Of a stretch of DNA of 40,416 nt, positions 8,363 through 16,256 are shown piece by piece (within the stretch, counting starts at the first letter, position 1; each line of letters begins with the position of its first letter). The stretch is from JAPYTY01 sp036338435 (GTDB lineage Bacteria; Acidobacteriota; UBA6911; RPQK01; JADFOI01). The notes beneath the pieces were generated by a model, which did not search any database, was not told where the DNA came from, and saw only the letters and a program-made list of their open reading frames with translations. The position numbers and the translations under genes are program-made. The stretch lies in contig JAYZCG010000010.1 of NCBI GenBank assembly GCA_036338435.1, positions 1-40,416 of the forward strand, written 5' to 3'.

Positions 8363-8851
8363 TTGTACGCGGTCATCGAAAGCGGAGGAAAACAATATCG
8401 AGTAAGTGAAGGCGATCTCATTAACTTAGAACGTTTCAAAGGTGAAGTTGGTGAACAGGTTAGGTTTGATCGTGTGCTCCTAATTGCCGATGGAAAATCC
8501 TCCCATCTTGGGAATCCATTTGTCCCGGGAGGTGTAGTTTCGGGTACGATTGCAGAACAAGGCAAGCAAGATAAGGTCGTTGTTTTTAAATTCAAACGCC
8601 GTAAAGGGTATCGAAGGAAAAAAGGACACCGCCAGCTGGTTACCACGATCCAAGTCGAGAAGATCACTCTTAGCAAAAGCACAAAATCTCAAGCAGATCC
8701 TAAGCAAACTGCAGAGGAATCTCCCATGGCTGGGAAAGAGGTCAGACTAGGGCCAACTTCCGAAATACCAACTCAGGAAAAGAAGGTGGCGACCAAAAAG
8801 AAGGTGGCGGCTAAAAAGAAGGTTGCGGCTAAAAAAGCTGACTTGAAATAG
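8363..8851 (+). CDS. rplU: 50S ribosomal protein L21 with Lys/Ala-rich C-terminal extension
   Basis: Residues 1-102 are canonical L21: MYAVIESGGKQYRVSEGD at the start and KFKRRKGYRRKKGHRQ near the end of the core, which contacts 23S rRNA. The usual length is about 103 residues. Here ~60 more follow, ending in three near-identical six-residue Lys/Ala/Val units encoded by 18-bp repeats (8780-8833). The start is TTG at 8363, fixed by GGGAGG at 8351-8356 and by the conserved N-terminus. It is the first gene of the operon with rpmA and obg, the common bacterial order. Confidence 0.96.
   Translation: MYAVIESGGKQYRVSEGDLINLERFKGEVGEQVRFDRVLLIADGKSSHLGNPFVPGGVVSGTIAEQGKQDKVVVFKFKRRKGYRRKKGHRQLVTTIQVEKITLSKSTKSQADPKQTAEESPMAGKEVRLGPTSEIPTQEKKVATKKKVAAKKKVAAKKADLK
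8780..8833 (+). repeat. three 18-bp tandem repeats in the L21 tail
   Basis: Three consecutive 18-base units at 8780, 8798 and 8816 encode KKVATK, KKVAAK and KKVAAK. They differ at only a few bases. Such histone-like basic repeats can bind nucleic acid, but no function is shown here. Confidence 0.8.
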
Positions 8852-8890
8852 CAACAAGAAATACTGAAATAATACTGGGGCGTATGTCTT

Positions 8891-9148
8891 ATGGCACATA
8901 AAAAAGGACTAGGAAGTTCTAAAAACGGTCGTGATAGTCAGTCACAACGGCTAGGAGTAAAACGATTCGACGGGCAATTTGTCACGGGAGGGTCTATCTT
9001 GGTACGGCAACGTGGCACACCCATCAAGCCGGGCACCAATGTAGGACGGGGAAAGGATGACACCCTTTTCGCCATGATAGCCGGGACAGTCAAGTTTCAG
9101 AATCGGGGACATAAAGGCCATTTTGTTAATGTGGTTGCCACGGACTGA
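8891..9148 (+). CDS. rpmA: 50S ribosomal protein L27
   Basis: The 85-residue product is a normal-length L27. It opens with MAHKKGLGSSKNGRDSQSQR, the flexible tail that reaches the peptidyl transferase centre, and continues with GSILVRQRGTPIKPGTNVG and GRGKDDTLFAMIAGTV. It begins directly with MAHKK, without the cleaved Firmicutes-type N-terminal extension. It follows rplU by 39 bases and precedes obg by 65 bases in the usual rplU-rpmA-obg order. Confidence 0.97.
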   Translation: MAHKKGLGSSKNGRDSQSQRLGVKRFDGQFVTGGSILVRQRGTPIKPGTNVGRGKDDTLFAMIAGTVKFQNRGHKGHFVNVVATD

Positions 9149-9213
9149 CAATCTGATAAACCTTCCGAGTAATCTTCACAACTGTCTGTTGCACGTCCTC
9201 ATCAGTTGCAGAT

Positions 9214-10212
9214 ATGTTCGTTGATCACGCTAAAGTCTATATAAAAGCCGGGGATGGAGGGGATGGCTGTTTAGCCTTCCGCAGGGAAAAGCATGTTCCA
9301 AAAGGCGGACCCAGTGGCGGTGACGGTGGCAACGGTGGGAATCTGTACTTCCGCAGTACCACCCATCTCAACACTCTACTCCCCTTCAAATACCGACAAC
9401 ATCTTAAGGCAGGTCATGGAAAACATGGCTCGGGTCAGAAACGTCACGGGAAAGATGGGGAAGACCTCGTAGTCGAAGTTCCTGTAGGGACACAAGTTTA
9501 CAATGAATCTCACGGTCAACTCCTTTTTGACCTGGATGAAGAAGGACAAGTGGAGTTAATAGCTAAAGGAGGGTATGGCGGTCGGGGCAATGCGGCCTTT
9601 ACCACGTCAACAAATCAGGCGCCACGAACATTTGAACGTGGCAAATTGGGAGAAGAAATTACCCTCATACTAGAATTAAAAATACTGGCTGATGTTGGTC
9701 TAATTGGCTGTCCAAATGCAGGAAAATCAACCTTAATTTCGGTAATGTCGTCTGCTAAACCAAAAATTGCAGATTATCCATTCACCACATTATCTCCAAA
9801 CTTAGGAGTAGTCTCTTATGACCAATATCATAGTTTTCTGGTCACGGATATCCCGGGTCTGATCGAAGGTGCCCACCAGGGAATCGGGCTGGGTCACCAG
9901 TTCTTGAGACATGTAGAAAGGACTCGTCTCCTGGTTCACCTTGTTGATGTAAGCAGCGGCGGAGGTGATCCAATCCATGCAGTCAAAAGCATATTTAAAG
10001 AATTGGAACTCTATAATGAACTCCTCCTCAATAAACCCAACATCATCGCAGCATCCAAGATGGATATTGCCGACTCCGACAAAGTCAGTCAATTGCGCTC
10101 ATATTGCCAAAAACAACAACTCCCATTTCAAAGTATCTCGGCAGTTACTGGAGCCGGGATTCAAGATCTCAAGGATCAAATTGTTAAACATATGGAGTTC
10201 GCAATAGCGTGA
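9214..10212 (+). CDS. obgE: Obg/CgtA family GTPase
   Basis: This is a ribosome-associated GTPase acting in 50S assembly. Residues 1-158 form the glycine-rich Obg fold (FVDHAKVYIKAGDGGDGC, KGGPSGGDGGNGG). The G domain follows: P-loop GCPNAGKST at about 165-173, the switch segment DYPFTTLSPNLG, DIPGLIEGAHQGIGLGHQFL as G3, and ASKMD as G4. At 332 residues it ends soon after the G domain, so it lacks the extra OCT domain of some Gram-positive members. The last four bases overlap the GTG of nadD. Confidence 0.97.
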   Translation: MFVDHAKVYIKAGDGGDGCLAFRREKHVPKGGPSGGDGGNGGNLYFRSTTHLNTLLPFKYRQHLKAGHGKHGSGQKRHGKDGEDLVVEVPVGTQVYNESHGQLLFDLDEEGQVELIAKGGYGGRGNAAFTTSTNQAPRTFERGKLGEEITLILELKILADVGLIGCPNAGKSTLISVMSSAKPKIADYPFTTLSPNLGVVSYDQYHSFLVTDIPGLIEGAHQGIGLGHQFLRHVERTRLLVHLVDVSSGGGDPIHAVKSIFKELELYNELLLNKPNIIAASKMDIADSDKVSQLRSYCQKQQLPFQSISAVTGAGIQDLKDQIVKHMEFAIA

Positions 10213-10853
10213 AAATAGGTATTCTAGGGGGCACTTTCGACCCAATACATAAAGGACACACGCACATGGCTCGCGCGGTTCTTAAAGCCTTTGGTTTGAA
10301 TCGGGTAGATCTAATGGTTTCTAGCGTCCCTCCCCACAAATCAACTCAGCCGATTACACAACCTTGTCACCGACTCACTATGCTGGACCTTGCACTGAGT
10401 AAAGAGGAAACGTTGTTCCCGTCGCACTGGGAACTGGACCAGACTCCTCCCGTTTACACGATTGAGACTCTTGATTATTTCCAATCCACGTACCCTGACA
10501 ACACATACTGTTTTCTTGCCGGAAGCGATACTCTGCAAGAGCTTCATTCATGGAAAGCGTGTGATAGACTCTTGGAAAATCATTGTTTTATATTCGTACA
10601 ACGGCCGGGGTTTACTGTCGACCCAGTTCAGATACAAATCCCAGAATATCTAAGGCAAAGAATTCAAAGTGTAAGCGAAATGGACAGACCTAATATTCAA
10701 GCAGGAGTGTCTTTCCTGATTTCCCTCCAAGCTACATCGGTCAGTGCCTCTTCAATCCGTCACATGTTTGCTTCTGAAAAGCATGTACCCTCGGATATCC
10801 TATGTCCATCGGTACTAAAATATATAATGGAACATCGACTCTATGAGACATAA
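10209..10853 (+). CDS. nadD: nicotinate-nucleotide adenylyltransferase
   Basis: It converts nicotinate mononucleotide and ATP to deamido-NAD in NAD synthesis. The N-terminus KIGILGGTFDPIHKGHTHMA holds the nucleotidyltransferase GGTFDPxHxGH motif. SSVPPHKS and the C-terminal SASSIRHM (the SxxxIR motif) are also conserved. Length is 214 residues, normal. The start is GTG at 10209, overlapping the obg stop as GTGA, which implies translational coupling. Confidence 0.95.
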   Translation: MKIGILGGTFDPIHKGHTHMARAVLKAFGLNRVDLMVSSVPPHKSTQPITQPCHRLTMLDLALSKEETLFPSHWELDQTPPVYTIETLDYFQSTYPDNTYCFLAGSDTLQELHSWKACDRLLENHCFIFVQRPGFTVDPVQIQIPEYLRQRIQSVSEMDRPNIQAGVSFLISLQATSVSASSIRHMFASEKHVPSDILCPSVLKYIMEHRLYET

Positions 10854-10891
10854 GCTGTCCTTTAAATCTACTCTTGAGGAAGGCTTCCTAA

Positions 10892-10981
10892 ATGAAAAGA
10901 TACATGACGGAACTGCTAACAGGCTACATTGAGGAATCTAATCGAGTACAACTAAATCAGGTTGTTACTCTGATTTCGTGA
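10892..10981 (+). CDS. 29-codon open frame between nadD and rsfS, possible remnant of a SIS-domain gene
   Basis: ATG at 10892 opens a short frame ending with TGA at 10979-10981, fourteen bases before the rsfS start. A GAGGAAGG sequence lies upstream, but further than ideal. The peptide (MTELLTGYIEESNRV in part) resembles the helical N-terminus of phosphoheptose isomerase-like SIS proteins. That resemblance is from memory and weak. It could be a truncated gene, a leader peptide, or chance. The rest of this 141-base gap holds nothing recognisable. Confidence 0.25.
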   Translation: MKRYMTELLTGYIEESNRVQLNQVVTLIS

Positions 10982-10994
10982 AAAGGTATGACAA

Positions 10995-11357
10995 ATGGGC
11001 ACGAGTAACCAGACTATTTTGTTTAAAGTCTGTGAAGCTATCCAGGGCAAAAAAGGTGACGATATAACGATCGTAGACGTATCCAAAATTTCCACGTTTG
11101 CCGATTTTTTTGTTATCTGCCATGGACATAATGATAAACAAAATCAGGCTATATGTGATGAAATTTTGTCTAGGCTCAAGGAAGATGTTCATCAGACCCC
11201 CACTCATGTAGAGGGATACCAACATGCCGAATGGATCCTAATGGACTATCTCGATATTGTGATACACATCTTTTCCGATCAAACCCGATCCCTGTACAAC
11301 CTGGAATCGCTTTGGAGCGATGGTTTGGTAGTAAATCTTGCGGTTCCCACAACCTAA
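10995..11357 (+). CDS. rsfS: ribosome silencing factor RsfS (Iojap family)
   Basis: RsfS binds L14 on the 50S subunit and blocks joining with 30S in starvation. The 120-residue product shows the family core: KKGDDITIVDVSKIS, the FADFFVICHGHNDKQ segment, HVEGYQHAEWILMDYLDIVIHIF and YNLESLW. Length is standard. The nadD-rsfS-rlmH order is common in bacteria and supports the call. Start is ATG at 10995, with AAAAGG a few bases upstream. Confidence 0.95.
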   Translation: MGTSNQTILFKVCEAIQGKKGDDITIVDVSKISTFADFFVICHGHNDKQNQAICDEILSRLKEDVHQTPTHVEGYQHAEWILMDYLDIVIHIFSDQTRSLYNLESLWSDGLVVNLAVPTT

Positions 11358-11450
11358 GCACGCTTTCGACTGGCTCAGTATACATTTTGAATTTCAAGCC
11401 CAAAGACTTAAGCCGGTGGGGTAATCGGACTAGTAAGTTATTAGTTTGAG

Positions 11451-11479
11451 TTGCTGTGAATAGGGAAATCCTGTATAAA
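11451..11479 (+). promoter_or_regulatory. possible promoter for rlmH
   Basis: TATAAA (11474-11479, 5 of 6) lies about 17 bases before the rlmH GTG. TTGCTG (11451-11456) is a weak -35 at 17-base spacing. The 138-base gap after rsfS makes an internal promoter plausible. The rest of the gap shows no recognisable element. Confidence 0.3.
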
Positions 11480-11495
11480 ATGGGGTCTTTTTCAG

Positions 11496-11966
11496 GTGAA
11501 ACTGACATTTTTGTGGGTTGGAGAAACTAAGGATCCGCTACTCTCAAAGATAGAAGAACGGTACTTCAAGCGGCTTACACAGTACTTTCCGGTCGAGAAA
11601 ACCATGGTTCCTGACTTGAAGAAAAGTGATACGCACCAACAAAGTATCCAGTTGGTTCGAGAAGCTAAGCAAATCAAAAAAAAGTTGCCGAAGAAAACCT
11701 ATCTGGCCGTTCTCGATAGTAGTGGTAAGGAATTTAGCAGTCTGGCTCTCGCCTCTTTTCTACAGAATGTGATGAACCAAGGGCTCCCAAAAATAACATT
11801 TGTAATGGGTGGACACCTGGGTGTCCACAAAACGATCAAGGAAGCGGCCGACCAAAAAATATCTCTAACAAAGCTCACTCTTCCTCACGAACTTGCTCGA
11901 GTACTGTTACTTGAGCAAATCTATAGATCTATCACTATTATAAAGGGTTTGCCTTACCATAAATGA
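11496..11966 (+). CDS. rlmH: 23S rRNA (pseudouridine1915-N3)-methyltransferase RlmH
   Basis: This SPOUT (knotted) methyltransferase acts on helix 69 of 23S rRNA in 70S ribosomes, using S-adenosylmethionine. The 156-residue product starts KLTFLWVGETKDPLL. It keeps YLAVLDSSGKEFSS, the knot segment TFVMGGHLG, and the end LTLPHELARVLLLEQIYRSI followed by GLPYHK. The usual knot motif is GGADG-like; here it is GGHLG. The glycines are kept. The start is GTG at 11496, supported by the conserved N-terminus. Confidence 0.93.
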   Translation: MKLTFLWVGETKDPLLSKIEERYFKRLTQYFPVEKTMVPDLKKSDTHQQSIQLVREAKQIKKKLPKKTYLAVLDSSGKEFSSLALASFLQNVMNQGLPKITFVMGGHLGVHKTIKEAADQKISLTKLTLPHELARVLLLEQIYRSITIIKGLPYHK

Positions 11967-11979
11967 CGGAGGTTTCCTG

Positions 11980-12333
11980 ATGCGAGCGAGGGATCTGAAA
12001 TATTTCAAAGAGAAACTTTTGGAAAAAAAAACACAATTAATCAGTATTGTCCACAGGACAGAAGCCTATGGTCGTGAACTCGACAGCAAGGATGAAGCTA
12101 TGGACATGGCAGACAAGGCTTCTAGTTCCTATACTAAAGAACTCATGTTTAGCAAAAGCGATGGTGACCGTCAACTCCTCCAAGAAGTCATTGACGCCCT
12201 GGCTAGAATTGAGAATAAAGACTACGGCAAATGTTCCAACTGTGCTGAACCGGTTGAGCAAAAGCGATTAGAGGCTGTTCCCTGGGCGTCCCTATGCCTG
12301 TCATGTCAGGAAGCCGCAGAGCAGGCAAACTAG
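11980..12333 (+). CDS. DksA/TraR family C4 zinc-finger protein
   Basis: The 117-residue product has an N-terminal helical hairpin (residues ~5-75), including the acidic stretch DSKDEAMDMADKASSSYTKE. The C-terminal zinc finger has CSNC and CLSC pairs around residues 87-111, separated by YGKC...KRLEAVPWASLC. Members bind the RNA polymerase secondary channel and tune transcription, sometimes with ppGpp. Whether this one is a true DksA cannot be judged from sequence alone. It lies 13 bases after rlmH, with GGAGG just upstream of the ATG at 11980, so it is probably cotranscribed. Confidence 0.88.
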   Translation: MRARDLKYFKEKLLEKKTQLISIVHRTEAYGRELDSKDEAMDMADKASSSYTKELMFSKSDGDRQLLQEVIDALARIENKDYGKCSNCAEPVEQKRLEAVPWASLCLSCQEAAEQAN

Positions 12334-12650
12334 AAGAGAAGAAAACTTAGGAATATAAATGCGTCTTACGGTGATGACGGATATCACTTCTCATGCTCGT
12401 GCAGAATCAAAGTATCAAAAGGTCAGCACTTCGCGATCCAATGTACTTCACATTATGCCGACATCGTGATCAGCTAACTACGTCCTCGTTGCTACGGCCC
12501 TCAACATCATTCTCTCCGAAAAATTCCGAACAGTGTATTACCCAATGTCATGGGATGTATATTGCTAATCGGAGCAAACTTTGAATTGCGAATGCACTCC
12601 TTTCAAATAAGCTCAATCATCGAGATAACTTGTGTGCTATAAATTCCACC
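12334..12650. other. 317-base gap with no confident gene
   Basis: I see no RNA gene, terminator or mobile element here. One plus-strand frame opens at ATG 12359 (AGGA six bases upstream) and runs to TAA at 12566, but is broken by TGA at 12467-12469. The halves match no family I know. A promoter for the downstream transporter gene presumably lies here, but no convincing -35/-10 pair stands out. Confidence 0.5.
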
Positions 12651-13961
12651 ATGGAAATATCAAGTCAGCTAACCCTCATCCTGTTGGGATTCTTTCTCGT
12701 TTTTCTTAATGGATTCTTTGTCGCCTCCGAGTTTTCAATTGTAAAAGTACGAGAAAGCCGGATCCAAGAGTTAATCCAAGAAGGGAAATGGCAAGCCCAC
12801 AGAGCTCATTCACTTGTTAAAAGTATGGATGAGTATCTCTCTGCCACACAACTTGGAATCACTATTGCTAGCTTGGCCTTAGGTTGGGTGGGCGAACCCG
12901 CCTTCGCTTCACTTTTTGAGCCACTTTTTAGTAACTTCGGGGGGTTGAGTACAATCGCCACTCACAGCCTAGCAGCCACCTCGGCATTCTTGATGATTAC
13001 CCTCTTACACATCGTGCTGGGTGAACTAGCACCTAAATCACTGGCAATCTGGAGGGCCGACAGTGTTGTCCGTTGGATCGCCGCACCTCTGATATGGTTT
13101 CATAGAGTCTCCTATCCACTCATCTGGATTCTCAATGGCACTGCAAATGCCTTTTTACGATTCTTGGGAATTGCACCAATGTCAGCCTCAGCACGAGCCC
13201 ACTCAGAGGGGGAGTTGCGTCTTATTCTGGCTGACTCGCAGGCCCAAGGAGTCCTCGATCTAGATGAAAGAAAGATGTTAGAACGGGTTTTTAATTTTGC
13301 AGATCGATCTGTTCGACAGGTTATGGTTCCTTCAATGGAGGTCATTTTCCTTGATGTGCAAAAAAGCTTGGAAGATAACCTGAAAATCGCCCGACAGCAT
13401 CGACATACTCGTTATCCACTCTGCGACGGAATTCTTGACCGCATGACAGGGATTATCCACGTCAAGGACCTATTTAGGCATAAACACATAACAGAAAACT
13501 TCCATCTAGAATCGGTGAAAAGACCGGTGCAGTGTGTTCCAGAGAGCAAAGACATTAAATCCCTTCTGACGGAATTTCGCCAAACCAAAACCCATCTAGC
13601 AATGGTTGTCGACGAATATGGTGCCACAACCGGGATTGTAACCTTCGAAGATATTCTGGAAGAACTAGTGGGAGAAATACAAGATGAATTTGACATCAAT
13701 GCGCCTCCACCGATGATCCGCAAATTGAGCGACAACAAGCACATCATCCATGGGCGAACACTACTAACAGATATGGAATACGAACTCGGCATAAAAGTTA
13801 ACGATGAGGAAAATGACACTGTCGGAGGCCATGTAATGATGGTCTTGGGACGTACAGCAGAAGTGGGAGACGAAGTCCTGGTCGCCGGTCAACTACGGGT
13901 TCGTGTGGTTGGGATGAAGGGTCTCCAGATCACTGACCTCCTTTGTGAAAGTATTAGTTAA
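12651..13961 (+). CDS. CNNM/CBS-domain membrane protein (HlyC/CorC family)
   Basis: Three regions are visible. Residues ~1-190 form a CNNM (DUF21) membrane domain with hydrophobic helices and the family segment LNGFFVASEFSIVKVRESR, plus YLSATQLGITIASLALGWVG. A CBS pair follows (about 205-330), with VMVPSMEVIFLD and VVDEYGATTGIVTFEDILEE. A CorC/HlyC domain is at the end (GRTLLTDMEYELG, DTVGGHVMMVLGR). Relatives take part in magnesium or other divalent cation efflux and were once called hemolysins. I chose the ATG at 12651; a TTG at 12630 in frame would add seven residues. Confidence 0.93.
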   Translation: MEISSQLTLILLGFFLVFLNGFFVASEFSIVKVRESRIQELIQEGKWQAHRAHSLVKSMDEYLSATQLGITIASLALGWVGEPAFASLFEPLFSNFGGLSTIATHSLAATSAFLMITLLHIVLGELAPKSLAIWRADSVVRWIAAPLIWFHRVSYPLIWILNGTANAFLRFLGIAPMSASARAHSEGELRLILADSQAQGVLDLDERKMLERVFNFADRSVRQVMVPSMEVIFLDVQKSLEDNLKIARQHRHTRYPLCDGILDRMTGIIHVKDLFRHKHITENFHLESVKRPVQCVPESKDIKSLLTEFRQTKTHLAMVVDEYGATTGIVTFEDILEELVGEIQDEFDINAPPPMIRKLSDNKHIIHGRTLLTDMEYELGIKVNDEENDTVGGHVMMVLGRTAEVGDEVLVAGQLRVRVVGMKGLQITDLLCESIS

Positions 13962-14016
13962 CGAAATATATACTTAGTCTGATTTCACGAAGACTGTTAA
14001 GGAGGCCATCGGGCCT

Positions 14017-14952
14017 ATGCAAGAGATTATAGCGTGTGTAATGAATATCAGTGAGGGCAGAGATATATCTACCCTGGATGCTATAGCGGCTAATATCGAA
14101 AAAATCGACAAATCATTCCTCCTCCATTTTTGTTCCGATCCCGCCCATCACCGGGCGGTATTTTCATTTATTGGGACACCTTATTCTATTGCCAGCGCGG
14201 CCTTTGCCGCCACAACAACAGCAGTCGAACTCATTGACCTAACGAAACATCGAGGCGTTCACCCGCGTGTTGGAGCAGTTGATGTCATTCCTTTCGTACC
14301 CATTCAAGGACTTTCAATGAAAAAGTGTGTTCAGGTTGCTTATCAACTGGCAGAAAGAATTGGCCAGGAACTGGAGATCCCTGTATATCTTTACGGTGAA
14401 GCAGCTACCCGTCCCAGTTCCAAGAATCTTTCGACTATTCGAGCAGGAGAATTTGAACGACTGGGAGAACAACTTGATAAAGATCCAAATAGAAAACCAG
14501 ATTTTGGGCCACCCTGCATTCACCCGACAGCAGGAGCTGTCGTGGTCGGAGCGCGCCAACTGATGATTGCTTTTAATATCTACTTAGAAAGCTCTGACCC
14601 AACCATTGCTCGCTCAATTGCTTCTAGAGTTCGCGAGAGTGGGGGTGGTCTTCCTGGAATTAAGGCACTTGGCTTTTACATTACACATCTGGATCGAGCA
14701 CAAGTGTCCATAAATGTCATGGATTACCGGAAAACTTCTCTGCTTAAAATATTTGATAGAGTCTGTGTCGAGGCACACCAACTCGGAACCGGGGTTGAAT
14801 CCAGCGAAATCATAGGACTAGTTCCCCAAGATGCACTCAAGGAAGATGTAGCCAGCGCCATACAACTAAAGGGCTTCACTCCAAGCCAAGTACTAGAGAA
14901 CAACATACGTAGCACTCCTCTAGGGTCAGATATAGGGCGTATAGAACAATAG
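14017..14952 (+). CDS. glutamate formimidoyltransferase (stand-alone FTCD N-terminal type)
   Basis: The enzyme moves the formimino group from N-formimidoyl-glutamate to tetrahydrofolate in histidine breakdown. The 311 residues cover both sub-domains of the transferase and lack the cyclodeaminase half found in animal FTCD. Typical segments are IACVMNISEGRD, DPAHHRAVFSFIG, LTKHRGVHPRVGAVDVIPFVP (with the catalytic-site histidine region), YGEAATRP and INVMDYRKTSL. No hut genes are nearby, so it may serve a folate side-reaction. It follows the CNNM gene by 55 bases; AAGGAGG-like sequence lies ahead of the ATG. Confidence 0.92.
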   Translation: MQEIIACVMNISEGRDISTLDAIAANIEKIDKSFLLHFCSDPAHHRAVFSFIGTPYSIASAAFAATTTAVELIDLTKHRGVHPRVGAVDVIPFVPIQGLSMKKCVQVAYQLAERIGQELEIPVYLYGEAATRPSSKNLSTIRAGEFERLGEQLDKDPNRKPDFGPPCIHPTAGAVVVGARQLMIAFNIYLESSDPTIARSIASRVRESGGGLPGIKALGFYITHLDRAQVSINVMDYRKTSLLKIFDRVCVEAHQLGTGVESSEIIGLVPQDALKEDVASAIQLKGFTPSQVLENNIRSTPLGSDIGRIEQ

Positions 14953-14986
14953 ATCGACAGTCATACTCTACATTATTCTGTCAATT

Positions 14987-15442
14987 ATGGATGTAGTACT
15001 GGTTGAACCCCAAATCCCTCCCAACACTGGCAACATTGTGCGCCTCTGTGCTGCAACCTGTCTACCGTTACATTTAGTCGGAAAACTCGGATTTGAGATA
15101 ACAAATCGACATTTGAAACGGGCCGGGCTTGACTATTGGAGTTATGCACAAATCCAGTCCCATCCCTACCCAAGAAAATTCTTTCAGGCATACTCAGATA
15201 ACCAGCTGTTTTTTTTCTCCAAAAAGGGGAGACAATCCTATATCCATGCGAACTACCAAGCAGACAGTCTACTTGTTTTTGGTAGTGAAACACGAGGGCT
15301 TCCCGAGTGGATTTTTAAGCGATATGAAGCAAGAATTTGGAGAATTCCTATCTTTCATCCACATGTTCGGAGTCTTAATCTTTCCGGGGCAGTCTCGATA
15401 GTTGTATATGAAGCACTCAAACAGATCGGAAAACTAGAATAG
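14987..15442 (+). CDS. trmL: tRNA (cytidine/uridine-34 2'-O)-methyltransferase TrmL
   Basis: TrmL methylates the wobble ribose of certain leucine tRNAs. The 151-residue SPOUT protein opens with VVLVEPQIPPNTGNIVRLCA and continues with LHLVGKLGFEI and LKRAGLDYW. It keeps LVFGSETRGLP and the C-terminal knot RIPIFHPHVRSLNLSGAVSI, in which SLNLS is the SAM-binding part. All conserved family blocks are present. It converges on queE with only six bases between the stops and no obvious terminator. Confidence 0.95.
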   Translation: MDVVLVEPQIPPNTGNIVRLCAATCLPLHLVGKLGFEITNRHLKRAGLDYWSYAQIQSHPYPRKFFQAYSDNQLFFFSKKGRQSYIHANYQADSLLVFGSETRGLPEWIFKRYEARIWRIPIFHPHVRSLNLSGAVSIVVYEALKQIGKLE

Positions 15443-15448
15443 TACAGC

Positions 15449-16105
15449 TTACACCCCTCGTACTCCCTCACCCCACAAGACCTTGTGCAGTTGCACCTGC
15501 AGTGTTACCTGTAGGCCATCCTGCAAGACCCACTCCGCCAATTCTCGTGGGTTGAGTTTGTTCCAGACCGGTGAAAACAAAACAGTATGTCTGCCTACAA
15601 GATCAAACTGATCAAGTTGTCCCTTGGCCCACTCGTAGTCGCGACGGGATCCCAGGACAAATTTAACTTCATCGTTGGGCTTTAGATGAGCCAAGTTTCC
15701 CCACAGGTTTCTGTCCATCATGTCACTATCAGGGCACTTAATGTCATAAATCAAAATTGCTCGTGGATCAACTGGACGTACATCGATGCTTCCCCCAGTT
15801 TCGATTAGGACATTTTTCCCATCGTCGAGAAAATGTTTGATAAGTGGGAAAACAGCTGACTGTAGTAACGGCTCTCCCCCTGTTATCTCTACCAGATTTG
15901 TGGGGTACTCATCCACCTGACGAATTATGTCATTCAGGGACATAGCCTTACCTTCGTGAAAAGCGTATTCCGTATCACAATAGCTACATCGTAGATTGCA
16001 CTGGGCAAGTCGCACGAAAGCACATGGACATCCTGCTCGGGTTGATTCCCCCTGGATACTAAAGAAAATCTCGTTGACAGTTAGGGAGTCTTTATAATTA
16101 ATCAC
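15449..16105 (-). CDS. queE: 7-carboxy-7-deazaguanine synthase (radical SAM)
   Basis: QueE forms the deazapurine ring on the way to queuosine in tRNA. The radical SAM cluster cysteines are C36, C40 and C43 in CNLRCSYC. Also present are FFSIQGEST at the substrate end, TGGEPLLQ, the ETGGS strand, IYDIKCPDS and the terminal LQVQLHKVLWG. Length of 218 residues is normal. No other queuosine gene is in the window. The start is GTG at 16105; no in-frame ATG exists before the conserved part, and no ribosome site is evident. Confidence 0.95.
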   Translation of the reverse strand: MINYKDSLTVNEIFFSIQGESTRAGCPCAFVRLAQCNLRCSYCDTEYAFHEGKAMSLNDIIRQVDEYPTNLVEITGGEPLLQSAVFPLIKHFLDDGKNVLIETGGSIDVRPVDPRAILIYDIKCPDSDMMDRNLWGNLAHLKPNDEVKFVLGSRRDYEWAKGQLDQFDLVGRHTVLFSPVWNKLNPRELAEWVLQDGLQVTLQVQLHKVLWGEGVRGV

Positions 16106-16113
16106 CAGATGGT

Positions 16114-16119
16114 ATTATA
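16114..16119 (-). promoter_or_regulatory. possible -10 element for queE (leaderless?)
   Basis: A perfect TATAAT on the minus strand ends eight bases before the GTG of queE. Transcription would start within a few bases of the start codon, and I see no ribosome site. There is no good -35. Confidence 0.3.
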
Positions 16120-16187
16120 TCGGATAATGTGTGCATTAAGACCCAGTTATTCGCAATCCAACACAAATCTGTGGAACCTCCTACATG

Positions 16188-16196
16188 TGCTAAAAT
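16188..16196 (+). promoter_or_regulatory. possible extended -10 promoter for the coiled-coil membrane protein gene
   Basis: TGCTAAAAT is an extended -10 with a hexamer matching 5 of 6. It would start RNA near 16203, giving a leader of about 54 bases to the ATG at 16257. No clear -35 is seen. Confidence 0.4.
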
Positions 16197-16256
16197 TGAT
16201 GCACACTGAAGGAAGTGCTCGGGATCCTTCAAAGTGGTGATCTGGGCCAAAAGATT

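Noticed and set aside
8218..8409. 63-residue plus-strand frame before and into rplU
   Set aside because: It spans the consensus promoter and the L21 start in another frame; L21 is certain.
12393..12584. 63-residue plus-strand frame in the 12334-12650 gap
   Set aside because: No ribosome site, low-complexity Ser/Arg composition, and no family resemblance.
16074..16098. TTGACA followed by TATAAT on the plus strand inside queE
   Set aside because: The spacer is only 13 bases, too short for a sigma-70 promoter.
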